Origin: Bolinopsis microptera
Taxonomy: Eukaryota; Ctenophora; Tentaculata; Lobata; Bolinopsidae
Assembly: GCF_026151205.1 (NCBI RefSeq)
Contig: NC_087076.1
Coordinates: 13,501,675-13,565,674, forward strand
Reading direction: 5' to 3'
Length of the DNA stretch: 64,000 nucleotides
In this document: positions 49,401-56,274 of the stretch, piece after piece
Layout: the number at the start of each line of letters is the position of its first letter
Numbering within the stretch: position 1 is the stretch's first letter
Position numbers and translations under genes: made by a program
Notes under the pieces: model-generated
What the model saw: the letters and a program-made list of their open reading frames with translations, nothing else
What the model was told of the DNA's origin: nothing
Database searches by the model: none

Positions 49401-49867
49401 GTGTGTCTGCACTTTCCTTCTCAAAGTCCCAGGATGGGTTAGAGATGGCCGAACTTGCGGTTGCTGGCCAGGGAGACGACGAGGGGATGTCAGTGCTGTA
49501 TGAGGGGGCACTTCTCACTGAAATACCAATCATTGGTTCAATCACCAACATATAATGAGATATTGCAATGGCACTAATGTGCCTGGCAGGCCACTACTGA
49601 CTACCAATTGCAATGGCACTGATGTGCCTGGCAGGCCACTACTGACTACCAATTGCAATGGGAACTTTTATTTTCACTGAAATTCGTAGTCGTACCAGAG
49701 TATTCAATTATTAGTACTACCGAAAAAGATTAGATGTCGTTCCCACAATGTGTTTCATATTTTCGTTACTGTAAGTGAAACGGGAAGTGCAAGGTAAATG
49801 TATTCATAGAATTTAAATTACCTGAGTACAAGCTGAATAGCAGTATCACAGGGACAAGCCTCGACAT
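25424..49867 (-). CDS. Type I membrane protein with Gln/Glu-rich ectodomain, 7 exons, 20-kb intron
   Basis: Exons in transcript order: 49822-49867, 49006-49517, 28460-28609, 27837-28070, 27200-27310, 26775-26915, 25424-25522. Exon 1 ends in phase 1, and every later junction is phase 0. The total is 430 residues. Residues 1-15 (MSRLVPVILLFSLYS) form a signal peptide. Residues ~17-370 are low-complexity, rich in Q, E, D, T and V, with DTQTDTQTDT, DTAEQPA repeats and acidic EEEEADEKGEEEE. A membrane helix lies at 375-395 (VIAFIIIAMVAVVVIYVLYI), then RKK and a 32-residue charged tail. I do not recognise a family. The join from exon 2 to exon 3 spans 20.4 kb and is inferred from phase and composition (IVVVPLQ versus VVVVDPL). 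Two separate genes remain possible. The LamG-like array lies inside this intron on the other strand. Confidence 0.7.
26345..26398 (-). other. Possible alternative last exon of the membrane protein gene
   Basis: On the minus strand, TGCAAG at the acceptor position is followed by an in-phase frame SIRDYRSPKSRPRYREL and a stop. If spliced after exon 6 it would replace the 32-residue tail with a shorter basic, Ser-Pro-containing tail. The pyrimidine tract is weak, so this is tentative. Confidence 0.25.
28975..29185 (+). repeat. Left-most partial spacer unit of the LamG-like array
   Basis: The text around ATTATACCATCATTAAAGCT and GTTCGACCCAATATACATCA matches the spacers between array copies (for example 34275-34465 and 37055-37260) with many substitutions. 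Its missing right half appears at ~31840. A ~2.65 kb block of mobile DNA therefore separates the two halves. Confidence 0.7.
29341..29366. repeat. Poly(C) tract, 26 C
   Basis: An uninterrupted C run preceded by CGCCCA, inside the large intron of the membrane protein gene. Confidence 0.9.
29375..30300. mobile_element. Nested inverted-repeat (fold-back) elements
   Basis: A strong pair is CAGTTTACTACCGCCCTCAT (29649-29668) with its inverse at 30270-30289; the pair is extended outward by TATAGCTGTG / CACAGCTAT. A second, diverged pair consists of 29428-29486 (GACTGTCCCTCAT ... TTGGTGCACAATA) and its inverse at 29993-30051. No transposase is visible. The arms of the second pair cross the boundary of the first, so this is either one element inserted into another or a rearranged fold-back. 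Confidence 0.65.
30444..31011 (-). pseudogene. Remnant of the array LINE family (RT C-terminal part)
   Basis: Two reading frames on the minus strand. The upper one contains WRKSKILGSLL, KIAVYEAQIVSIIMYNCSSW and LDICHRKHLRTLLNIYWPHG. The lower one (stop at 30444-30446) contains ARWKLLGHILRSADDSPAA and GAHRKN. All align with the C-terminal part of the LINE at 40837-44037 (EAQVVSILMYNSSCW, LDACHRNHLRKIMNVSWP, SRWKMLGHILRSDERSPAQ). It is diverged, frame-shifted and lacks endonuclease and RT core. Confidence 0.85.
31270..31410. mobile_element. Short C-rich element with transposon-like end
   Basis: Ends in AATATGTGAACGCTCCC (31391-31407), resembling the right end of the element at 5377-8284. A C-rich block (31313-31375) precedes it. 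The left end is uncertain. Confidence 0.35.
32018..32341 (+). promoter_or_regulatory. Conserved upstream module of array copy A
   Basis: Shared with the other copies: GTCACGTGAC (32018-32027), ATTGGATCCCAGAT (inverted CCAAT box), ATTCTTATCAT, TTAAAAATAGCGCCCCTCGG, TATGCAAACTCCGCTTTTTA and a pyrimidine tract ending CCCAG just before GAAA-ATG. The CCCAG is acceptor-like, so the true first exon may be non-coding or trans-spliced. Confidence 0.6.
32342..34101 (+). pseudogene. LamG/pentraxin-like coiled-coil protein, copy A (frameshifted)
   Basis: Two exons: 32342-33805 and 33998-34101. It has the signal peptide MLLPLALLLVIGSYPATVEA and the same head and stalk as copies B and E. At about 32656 a single base is missing (GGTTCCCG where copies B-E have GGTTTCACG), so the frame shifts inside the head domain and stops at 32708-32710. 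Downstream the second frame is open from 32653 to 33805 and is still well conserved, so the lesion is young, or it is a sequence error. C-terminal variant: CPETESIL, caused by a 7-nt difference from copies B, D and E. Confidence 0.85.
34731..34936 (+). promoter_or_regulatory. Conserved upstream module of array copy B
   Basis: GTCACGTGAC at 34731-34740, inverted CCAAT, TTATCATGAG, TAAAAATAGCG and ACTCCGCTTTTTATTTTTTG, followed by CACCCAG-GAAA-ATG as in copy A. Confidence 0.6.
34937..36876 (+). CDS. Secreted pentraxin/LamG-like coiled-coil protein, copy B (intact)
   Basis: Exons 34937-36614 and 36779-36876, 591 residues. Residues 1-20 are a signal peptide ending TVEA. The head (~21-210) has a jelly-roll pentraxin/LamG_3 pattern: RQFSVCTWLKKR, DGEWFHVCWLWS (close to the pentraxin signature HxCxxWxS), TVYLNGEIIGS, TGGTMCLGN and GGDLFKLNLYSRVLTDTEI. 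The stalk (~240-550) is built of 28- to 39-residue units of the type LENVxxSLTxTQNKLNxTEQ, with abundant NxS/T sequons, and predicts a long glycosylated coiled coil. A 32-residue C-terminal piece from exon 2 ends HEPREMVCANPGN. I chose the ATG conserved in all copies; the frame is open further upstream. No transmembrane segment, so a secreted oligomeric lectin is likely. Function unknown. Confidence 0.85.
37530..37730 (+). promoter_or_regulatory. Conserved upstream module of array copy C
   Basis: GTCACGTGAC at 37530-37539 followed by the same CCAAT, TTATCATGAG, AAAAATAGCGCCCCTCGG and CTCCGCTTTTTATTTTTTG words, and by CACCCAG-GAAA-ATG. Confidence 0.6.
37731..40024 (+). pseudogene. LamG/pentraxin-like coiled-coil protein, copy C (insertion-disrupted)
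   Basis: Coding parts: 37731-38952, 39354-39740 and 39921-40024. Signal peptide, head and stalk are conserved. After 38952 (…AGACAAGAAT) a ~398-bp foreign block with an immediate TAG interrupts the stalk, and the frame resumes exactly at 39354 (TGGCAAGAGCAAG). Before the break, three perfect-looking 28-residue units (SLTTTQVELNATRQELAG…) follow each other, which shows recent stalk expansion. The predicted truncated product would be 407 residues. C-terminal variant CPETENIL. Confidence 0.85.
38953..39353. mobile_element. ~400-bp insertion in copy C, unclassified
   Basis: AT-rich sequence flanked by AAT on both sides, absent from all paralogous copies. No inverted ends, no GT-AG borders (so not an intron) and no ORF. 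It has GAGGCACATGCCACCCCATC near the right end. A SINE-like, processed-transcript or truncated retroelement origin is possible. Confidence 0.7.
40243..40815. mobile_element. hAT-type MITE with 8-bp target duplication
   Basis: Ends CAGGCACGTAGCCAGG and CCTGGCTACGTCCCTG form an inverted pair, flanked by ATTGAACA on both sides (40235-40242 and 40816-40823). The CAGGGRCGTAGCCAGG end and the 8-bp duplication are typical of hAT elements. The interior has GC-rich palindromes (GGGGGCTGCGCCCCC, GCTCGCTTCGCTCGC) and no transposase. It sits 3' of copy C. Confidence 0.9.
40837..44037 (-). mobile_element. Near full-length APE-type LINE
   Basis: The borders are inferred by comparison with sibling spacers: homology to the spacer stops at about 40836 and resumes at about 44038. 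No long poly(A) tail and no clear target duplication are seen. About 430 bp of spacer that siblings have, including the GTCACGTGAC box, is missing at the insertion point. Confidence 0.85.
40930..44035 (-). pseudogene. LINE ORF2: endonuclease plus reverse transcriptase, one frameshift
   Basis: The main frame is 41429-44035 (868 codons). An apurinic-type endonuclease lies in the N-terminal third (TFNVRGL, ALQETKIT, GDFNGRLG, SSDHRLVI). The RT core follows: LRPLTLCNCARKLLSLITLR, GLDMSSAFDTI, NGGPQGDSVSG and the catalytic AYSDDIDYL, then NESKTEFVHV. At about 41430 the frame shifts by one base and continues to 40930 with MYNSSCW, LDACHRNHLRKI and SRWKMLGHILRSDERSPAQ. Catalytic residues are intact, so only one visible lesion separates it from a complete ORF2. 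No ORF1 was found. I cannot place the clade. Confidence 0.9.
44038..44236 (+). promoter_or_regulatory. Truncated upstream module of array copy D
   Basis: CCAAT, TTATCATGAG, CCCCTCGGTTCTTAAAAC and CTCCGCTTTTTATTTTTTG words are present. The E-box GTCACGTGAC is replaced at the LINE border by CACCTGACC. Confidence 0.6.
44237..45799 (+). pseudogene. LamG/pentraxin-like coiled-coil protein, copy D (two lesions)
   Basis: Coding parts 44237-45504 and 45702-45799. Signal peptide and head are conserved, with a variant TFGCDLF where others have TFGGDLF. The stalk breaks at ~45171-45184, where AAAACCAAAGCTTAAG lacks 8 nt present in copy B, causing an immediate stop. A second lesion turns the conserved Trp of SAWDILG into TAG at 45491-45493. 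This copy also lost its E-box to the LINE and has the shortest stalk. C-terminal variant CANPGN. Confidence 0.85.
46431..46615 (+). promoter_or_regulatory. Conserved upstream module of array copy E
   Basis: GTCACGTGAC at 46431-46440 and the shared CCAAT, TTATCATGAG and TTAAAAATAGCGTCCCTC words. The last ~60 bp differ from the other copies (GCTTGTTGTTTTTTCTCTG), and the CCCAG directly before the start is missing. Confidence 0.6.
46616..48291 (+). CDS. Secreted pentraxin/LamG-like coiled-coil protein, copy E (intact)
   Basis: Exons 46616-47993 and 48194-48291, 491 residues. Same plan as copy B: signal peptide MLLPLVLLLVIGSFPATVEA, head with FSVCTWLKKR, DGEWFHVCWLWS and GGTMCLGN, stalk about 100 residues shorter, and C-terminal piece ending YHEPGEMSCTNPGN. 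It is the most diverged copy: the neck reads TTLAECTLGAIEASKQDKI instead of TGCSPEEIEAGRRAEM, and exon 2 has several replacements. An upstream in-frame ATG at 46598 would add six residues. Divergence with an open frame suggests selection has kept it. Confidence 0.85.
48552..48713 (+). pseudogene. Short coding remnant, probably LINE-derived
   Basis: An open frame ending at TAA 48711-48713 reads ARTILSKTKLLRHVEGFSSV, then YITLDRSAADKMAYQLLNKR. It resembles the (K)xLRxxxGFxxVYIxPDxTxxE motif seen in ORF1-like regions of some LINEs. There is no start codon and no longer context, so this is a weak call. Confidence 0.35.
49562..49661. repeat. 45-bp tandem duplication in intron 1 of the membrane protein gene
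   Basis: ATTGCAATGGCACTAATGTG followed by CCTGGCAGGCCACTACTGAC is present twice, with a third partial start. It lies just upstream of exon 2 on the minus strand. Confidence 0.9.
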
Positions 49868-50446
49868 CTCCAACCTTCAATAAACCAAGTTAACAAAATA
49901 ATAACCCAAACATATTTAACCAAATCGACAAAAACACAGCCCAAAAAGCTTTCATACCAAACATTAACAAGCTATGCAAAGTCACTTTCGAGTCCAAAGA
50001 TATACGTTTTCTATTAGAACTCAAATTAACATTATATTAACAACCGGCTGGGCGGCTGGATTCAATTTTCATCTACCTAATTGAACCTAATTATTTGGCG
50101 GAATGCAGATATCAAATTCAAATGGATGGACATCAGCGCTCACGTAGTTGAAATATCCGAATAAATAAAGTCCGACATGGTCAAACAGTAAATTTAACTG
50201 ATGTAAGTTTGTCCCAACTGTGTAGATGAATTACCAGCTCCAATTAGAACAGAACAGGTGCCTTTAAACGCACACCTCTATAAGCGTACAATAACTACTA
50301 GCTCACACGTTGTTTTCATAAACAAAGGCTTGCAACATGTCATACATGTCAGAACAATTGGACCATTTACGTAGTTTTCACGCGAAGTGATATATAATAC
50401 AACTTGTTATAATTAGTAACGTTCACACTTTGCACTTTTTTACCTT

Positions 50447-50508
50447 GTCGGACTTTATTTAAACGGAAATTAAAATGAACGGAAGGGCCTCCGTTCAAAT
50501 AAAGTCGG
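50447..50508. repeat. GTCCG-type hairpin repeat
   Basis: GGACTTTATTTAAACGG (50450-50466) pairs with CCGTTCAAATAAAGTC (50491-50506) with one mismatch. It is related by its GTCCGA/AAAGTC words to 56025-56115 and 50159-50178. Confidence 0.65.
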
Positions 50509-52555
50509 ATAACGGATAAGGTAGTAAATATCACACTCTGTACTCGTGTTATTGGCATAACAAGTAGTGGTCTCGAGATCAAGACGCTGCAACGGATGGA
50601 GAATAGTACTATCAGATATACAGGCTGATACCTGTCAAATTATCCTATATATGCTTAAGCACTTGCGGTGACTTGACGTGACAAATGTTCTAATTCTCGA
50701 CCACTGTTCCGGCTATAGTATGATATACTTATTTAAATAAGCAAGACGCAAGCTTCAACCAATACCATTACCGGGTGATCACTTTCAGGAATATGAACTA
50801 AGGTTGCAGGTTCATAAATTCTGGTAACAACGTTCGTGAATGCGCAAGGAAAACAGAGCTCGGGAGGCATGCTGGAATAAAAATAACTACCTGCATCAGG
50901 CAAGGGGAACAATCACGATACGTTGGTAAAATAGAATACAGCATCTCCTTTTATGGTATAATCCAGTTCAAACAACAACGAATTTAACCAAGACATTTAT
51001 TCTATCGTGATGGTGAAGAATGGTATCTAATATTTCCCGTACGTGCAACAACTCTCGTCCACCATTCTGGGACCCGAGTATACTGGCTCTAGAACAGCTA
51101 GCTCTAGTACCTAATGTGTGATCCCATTAGTTTCAGTATCATGCTGCTTCGGCCGCTACTTTACTTTTTCGTAACACGTGGATGGAGTCGAAAACATCTT
51201 AGTATTTTGTGAGTGGAGTGCTTTCACATACCACAACACTATTGCCATACCTTCACAATAGTGTTGAAGTGCTGGCGGATCAGGAGATAGGTGGGCTCTA
51301 TAAAGAGTACTGCACAATCACTTATCACGTCAATCATATCACATATGGTGTTCCACCAATCACAGAAAGCAACATGTAGTGAAACTATCAAAGTGCTACA
51401 AAGACGCCAGCGGTGCAAGAACTTTAAAAGAAGTCCACGGGATCAGATAAATCATAAACTAAAATTGTCTTATATCAATATCATAAAAATAAAATTTATC
51501 CGATTAAATTAAAGAAGTTTAAGATCTAAGAGATAAATTATTAATTAATCCCAAGTTCCCAGAGACACTGAAACATGGAAGGGTGGAACTGGAAGTCGTT
51601 CAGCAGTTTCCGTGCGCTAATTTGATGCTGACGTTGCTCTTATAATATTACTTATTTGTAAACAGCTTAATGCATTAACTCAGTAAGAAAACAGGTAAAG
51701 ATACGCTAAAGGCCGGTCAGTATTATAATATTAAATGGTTTTTACGTAGTAAAGTAGTAATGCTACGTGGTAATAAATCGTTTGCGTTTCAACTAAAAAT
51801 TCAATATTAGATGCTTTAACTCGAAAATTGAAGGGATGGTCACTTGGACTTGGGACGGCGGCTTTGCATACATACTCCCAGTCAGATGGAAGTACGAACA
51901 TCACTAATAGATCGAGGAGTTTCAAGGGCTGTGAATTTAACATTTGACATGAGATTATTTAAGTTTCATTACTTTTAACGAATCTCGATTCGTTCAATGG
52001 TAAAGCATTTAACCATTGCAAACGAATTATTGTTATTATTTACCAGTCAACCTGATGGAACGTAAATGGCCTCATGATTGTACCTCCAAACCATTAATGA
52101 ATCATATCGGTATTAAAACTAATACGAGATAATCAGACAAATGAATAGCAGGGCCTGGGATCACGTCCACCAAGTCAGATCATTTAAACCATTGCAGAAA
52201 TAGCAACATGAACAATCATTTCAAAATGGACACAAATTAAAGGAATATCGAACCTAAAACTATCAAATACAATTTAATACAATATGCTTTTATACAAATA
52301 TTAATAAATGCAATTCCTGCATTGCCAAGTAAAGTGTTATTTTAGGTTGCCAGAGTGTAAGTGGGTCAGAGTGTAAGTGTACTACAACTCTGAACCTGAA
52401 ACTCCCCTGATTTGAGTGACTGCACTGCAGGTAAAAACTAAAAGTTTGTACAATGTATAACAAGTTACCGCAGGTGGGTATGGGTAAATCGAAGAAGTAA
52501 ATTAAATAGTGTGATCTCATCACATTTAATGTCACCCTACCCAGTTACTCTTCTC

Positions 52556-52634
52556 CCATTGGCTCCCACACTCACGTGGGCCACATTGCGGGACTCTCAT
52601 TGGTTGGTGAGTGTCACGTGACCATGGCGACGCG
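52556..52634. promoter_or_regulatory. Candidate promoter: two CCAAT boxes and two E-boxes
   Basis: Within 80 bp: CCCATTGG, CTCACGTGGG, CTCATTGG, GTGTCACGTGACC and CATGGCGACGCG. The cluster resembles a CCAAT/E-box proximal promoter, and the E-box matches that of the lectin-like array. No downstream gene could be identified on either strand. Confidence 0.35.
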
Positions 52635-53673
52635 TATGTTAATGTACTGGACACATTGCCCCATGAGATGTATCCTCCTGCCGTGTACAATAGTCGACAC
52701 TACATGTGCTATCGTGGGACTATGGTACGACTAGGCTTCTGGTACGGACAATGCAGTAAAATGCGATAATATTTGATGGCACAAGGCCAAGATCAAGAAA
52801 ATCGCAGATAAACGTTTGATTATAGCTGAAATGATATGCATTAATTGTGATCAGTAAGTTTGTTGCCCCATTGCATGTGCACTGCGCGGCCACTTCACAG
52901 CACAGCGAATAACCACGAACAAAAATTAGGTATTGCAACGTGAGACAATGAGTTTGTATACAGTTACAAATGTATATCGAAATCACGAACAAAATATTGC
53001 AGAGTTTAATAAATTAAAATTGACGTTTAAATTGAGACATGCTGATGTATATAATTGAGTACATTATATGAGTATGACTATGAGCATCCTCATAGGGTCA
53101 CATTCACAAACTCATGACCCAGGATCACATGAAAGTTTTAAACATGTGTTTTATCGTATCACTTTCAATGTATTACCATCTTAAAAATAATTTAATAATA
53201 AACCGACCGTAATATTAACTCAATAATCAATCGATCGTGTTTACTTAGGTATAGTTATTGTCCTAATTGAACTACATAACAAGGGAGTTACAGATGTAAA
53301 TCTGCAAAACATGATTAGAGAAACCCGAGAGTATGAATAGTGAATGGCACTGCTACTAATTATACATATGCAGTTGTATAAAGTCACTACAAAAATTATT
53401 ACTACATATATAGGTGTAGGTTATGATTGGCAAAGAAAGATTTTAAAAAAACTTAACCTTGCAGTTGAAGGGATCAGCGACCGACGGCCGGATATTCATA
53501 TTTGCGTTCATATCATTCATTTCATCATATTGATCATTAAAGCTTTAAAGGTAGCACTGACATGAATTGTATCCATTTCACCCTATATTTTCGGTAGCCT
53601 GCTAAGTAAATAAATATAAAGAAATGTATCGTCAATAATCATGTCAGATATTTTGGTCTTAGAATGGGAGCAC

Positions 53674-53728
53674 AACGCTGGTAGAACGCCGGTAGAACGC
53701 CGGTAGAGCGCCGGTAGAGCGCCGGTCT
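53674..53728. repeat. 11-bp tandem repeat (GCCGGTAGAAC), five units
   Basis: ACGCTGGTAGA is followed by four near-identical GCCGGTAGAAC/GCCGGTAGAGC units, just beyond the 3' end of the first macro gene. Confidence 0.9.
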
Positions 53729-53815
53729 AACCATAGTATTGCCTTCGAGCTGTTTTAACTGTGTTTTGTTTTATCTTGCGTTGTCATAACTTCTCTTCTG
53801 ATCAGTATTTTCCAG

Positions 53816-55496
53816 TCACTTCAGTACCGGAAAATATTTGTGAAGGTATTTATCATAAACGTCCTTATCCTCGTTTTCAAAACGACACAGAATTATGATA
53901 TCCACGTCATTTTTCTTTTCTCTATCTTCTAACCAAGCTCTTATAGATCCCAACGCAACCCTGAAATATACGTTGTTAAGCTGAGAGAAAAATTATGGAG
54001 ACTGTTTATCATCTCATGACAATCAAATAAAATGATAGCCGAGATAATATAATATAAATATATACTATATAGATATAATAATATAAATGGCTTCTGGATT
54101 TGGATTTCGGGTTCTTTGGCCCATTTATATTACATTCGACGGTAAAAATTGCTTTGATTTATGCTTTGATTAACAATAAAAGTTTAAGTTAACAACAAAA
54201 CTAATTAATATTTATATACTACAGTAAGTGGCTTATAATTGTGGCACTTACTCAGCGGCAGCTTTCTTTGATATTCTAAGAGTCTGAGAGCCCAGAGCAG
54301 GAAATGCGATAGATTTATATCCCTTCTCACGTAGGTGATCAAGACAGTTAACATAACATGACCTCAATATAAACTGTGCTTCTTTAGCCTTGAATGTGGT
54401 CGGTATAACTACATGAAGCACATGTTCGGCGGGGAGGTCGTATCCTCCTGTTTCAATCACGTCTGCGTCCTGGTTATAGAATTACGATTTGTTTGAATGA
54501 TAGATTATCTGACTATCCTGCTATGACAGTTGTTGATTGTGGGAAGGAACAATTAGCTTCCAACTAAAGACTGTACAATCACGGCAAACGTTAAAAGCCT
54601 ACTGAATTAGTATAGATAGTATAGATGATACATTTATAATCTATATGGCATTAAACTAAGATATCAATAAGCACAGAATTAAGGATGCCTATCTGAAGCT
54701 TATATTTTTATACGATTGCCAACCTCACAAGGACCGTGTTTCTTAGATTCTGTTTTAGCTTCCTTTATTATTCCTTCCCCCGCTAACTTTGCAACGAGTC
54801 CTTGTTCTGGGATATAGATTACAAATTGATAAGCTGCTTACTAAATCAGTATGCATTTTCTAATTGTAATGCTATAAAGGGTCTCAAAAAGAAGGTTGGC
54901 TTTTCAATTTACCCTCAAATATACTGTCCTTTTAATATCGATTCGAAATTAATATAAAATTGAATATGTTTGTGACATTTAAAAACCAAGGCTCACCTTG
55001 CATACTGATTTTCTTGTTTGCAGATATAACGACAGCTTCACATTCAAGATCTGTAACACTTCCATCGTAAATGAAAATCTTTTTGTTGATTTTCTTATCC
55101 ACGGGATACTCCCTCTTCTCAAATACAGGAATATCTCCTAGATATCATACGTAAACATACCGCCCAATCAACCCAAATACAGGAATATCTCCTAGAAATC
55201 ATACGTAAACATACCGCCCAATCAACCCAAATTGAACTAAAAATGACATTAGTTTCAGACTTTTGTCCATTAATACTAAATATCAAAATTTTCCCGGCAT
55301 AAAAGGGTCACAAATACAAATATAAACTGGTTTTGCAGATATTATAACAATATCAAACTCAAAGCCTAGCACCTGCAGCAGCAAAGTGCACCCAATGCAT
55401 TATATCAGTGTTACAATTCGGACACACTGTCTCTACCGCCCTGCGTCCTTTGGAATCTCCCCTCTTCCCTTCATCATTTGACATCGTGTGCTTCAT
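53816..55496 (-). CDS. Macro-domain protein with CxxC-x5-HxxH motif, 5 exons (gene 1)
   Basis: Exons in transcript order: 55373-55496, 54997-55137, 54724-54806, 54252-54469, 53816-53960, giving 236 residues. The N-terminus has C25-PN-C28-NTDIM-H34-WV-H37, then HFAAAG. The macro fold follows: KIFIYDGSVTDLECEAVVIS with the ADP-ribose-contacting AN (ISAN), AGEGIIKEA, VIETGGYDLPAEHVLHVVIP, GYKSIAFPALGS and KKAAAE. The C-terminal exon (IRAWLEDREKKNDVDIIILC) matches the end of macro domains. It probably binds or hydrolyses ADP-ribose. The first in-frame ATG choice is uncertain (55484, 55496 or 55541). The exon 2 acceptor region is duplicated. Tandem paralogue upstream at 56275-58935. Confidence 0.85.
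55121..55228 (-). repeat. 54-bp tandem duplication of a macro gene 1 acceptor
   Basis: AAATACAGGAATATCTCCTA begins at 55121 and at 55175. On the minus strand each copy has CTAG|GAGATATTCC, the exon 2 acceptor. The paralogue's exon boundary shows that the lower copy (55137) is the real one. Use of the other would run into an in-frame TGA. Confidence 0.85.
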
Positions 55497-56274
55497 AGGA
55501 AATTCAGTGACAATTAGGTTGGGACGCAAAATGAGACTCATGAATAAAACTTTGTATGGCAGGTAGAAAACCCTGTGAAAATACGTTTATGGATGATAAG
55601 TGTGTTCTTATTTGAAAATGGACACCAACCACTTTCATATTAGATTTAGAATAATTAGATAAACTTCATGCGTATTTAATAAGCCGCAGGTTCACAATTG
55701 TTAACAATATGTCGATTTTATAGATCTCTATATTTGTAATAGTAAAATTATAATATATCTAGTTTATGTTTGTTATATAAGAAAAATGACAAAAAGAAAA
55801 ACTGCATTGGTGCAATTACAGAAGGCCAAAATGCCGTCCAGTCCACATATAAAACTGTCGTTATTGACTAGTGACTAGTAGTAGTAGTGACTAGCTTTAT
55901 CAGATTTGGATGCTTCATATCATATCAGTGGTTTGTTGCATGAAAATGATATATTTTTCATCAATACTTTATTTTTCTTCTTACAGTATTACATTATCGG
56001 AATTCATTTGGGCAGACATTATGTGGAGTGTGGACAGACATTTTGTCGGACATAAATATTAAATATGGACGCAAAATTGGCCACGTAATGTCCGACCTGA
56101 TAAAGTCCGATAAAATAAGTCCTCCCTTTCGTAGATCCTACTTCTTCTTCTTTTTATTCGTCGTAGTCTTCTTTAATTGCGTTACCTTGAACAGTGACAT
56201 TAGGGGAATACGCTGATGTGAATCTAAAACTTAAAATGATAGATTTATTTCAAGAGAAGACATGGTAAAATGTT
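55497..56274. other. Spacer between the two macro genes
   Basis: Holds a TAG/CTAGTAG run near 55863-55893 and a GTCCG-type repeat. Otherwise AT-rich, no gene seen. Confidence 0.5.
56025..56115. repeat. GTCCG-type dispersed repeat
   Basis: TGGACAGACATTTTGTCGGA, ATGTCCGACCTGATAAAGTC and CGATAAAATAAGTCC form an imperfect fold-back of short GTCCG words, like those at 5700-5790, 20729-20785 and 50447-50508. Confidence 0.55.

Larger units (their letters stand above)
49868..53815. other. Intergenic region between membrane protein gene and macro genes
   Basis: 3.9 kb without a supported gene. It holds a GTCCG-type hairpin, a CCAAT/E-box cluster and a short tandem repeat (separate entries). A perfect 11-bp hairpin CAACACTATTG / CAATAGTGTTG is at 51234-51264. 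Confidence 0.55.

Noticed and set aside
48933-49442. 169-codon plus-strand ORF
   Set aside because: Shadow of the minus-strand Q-rich exon 49006-49517, which has splice sites and joins in phase to other exons.
52624-52734. Short ATG ORF after the CCAAT/E-box cluster
   Set aside because: Only ~36 codons, no conserved feature and no exon continuation found.
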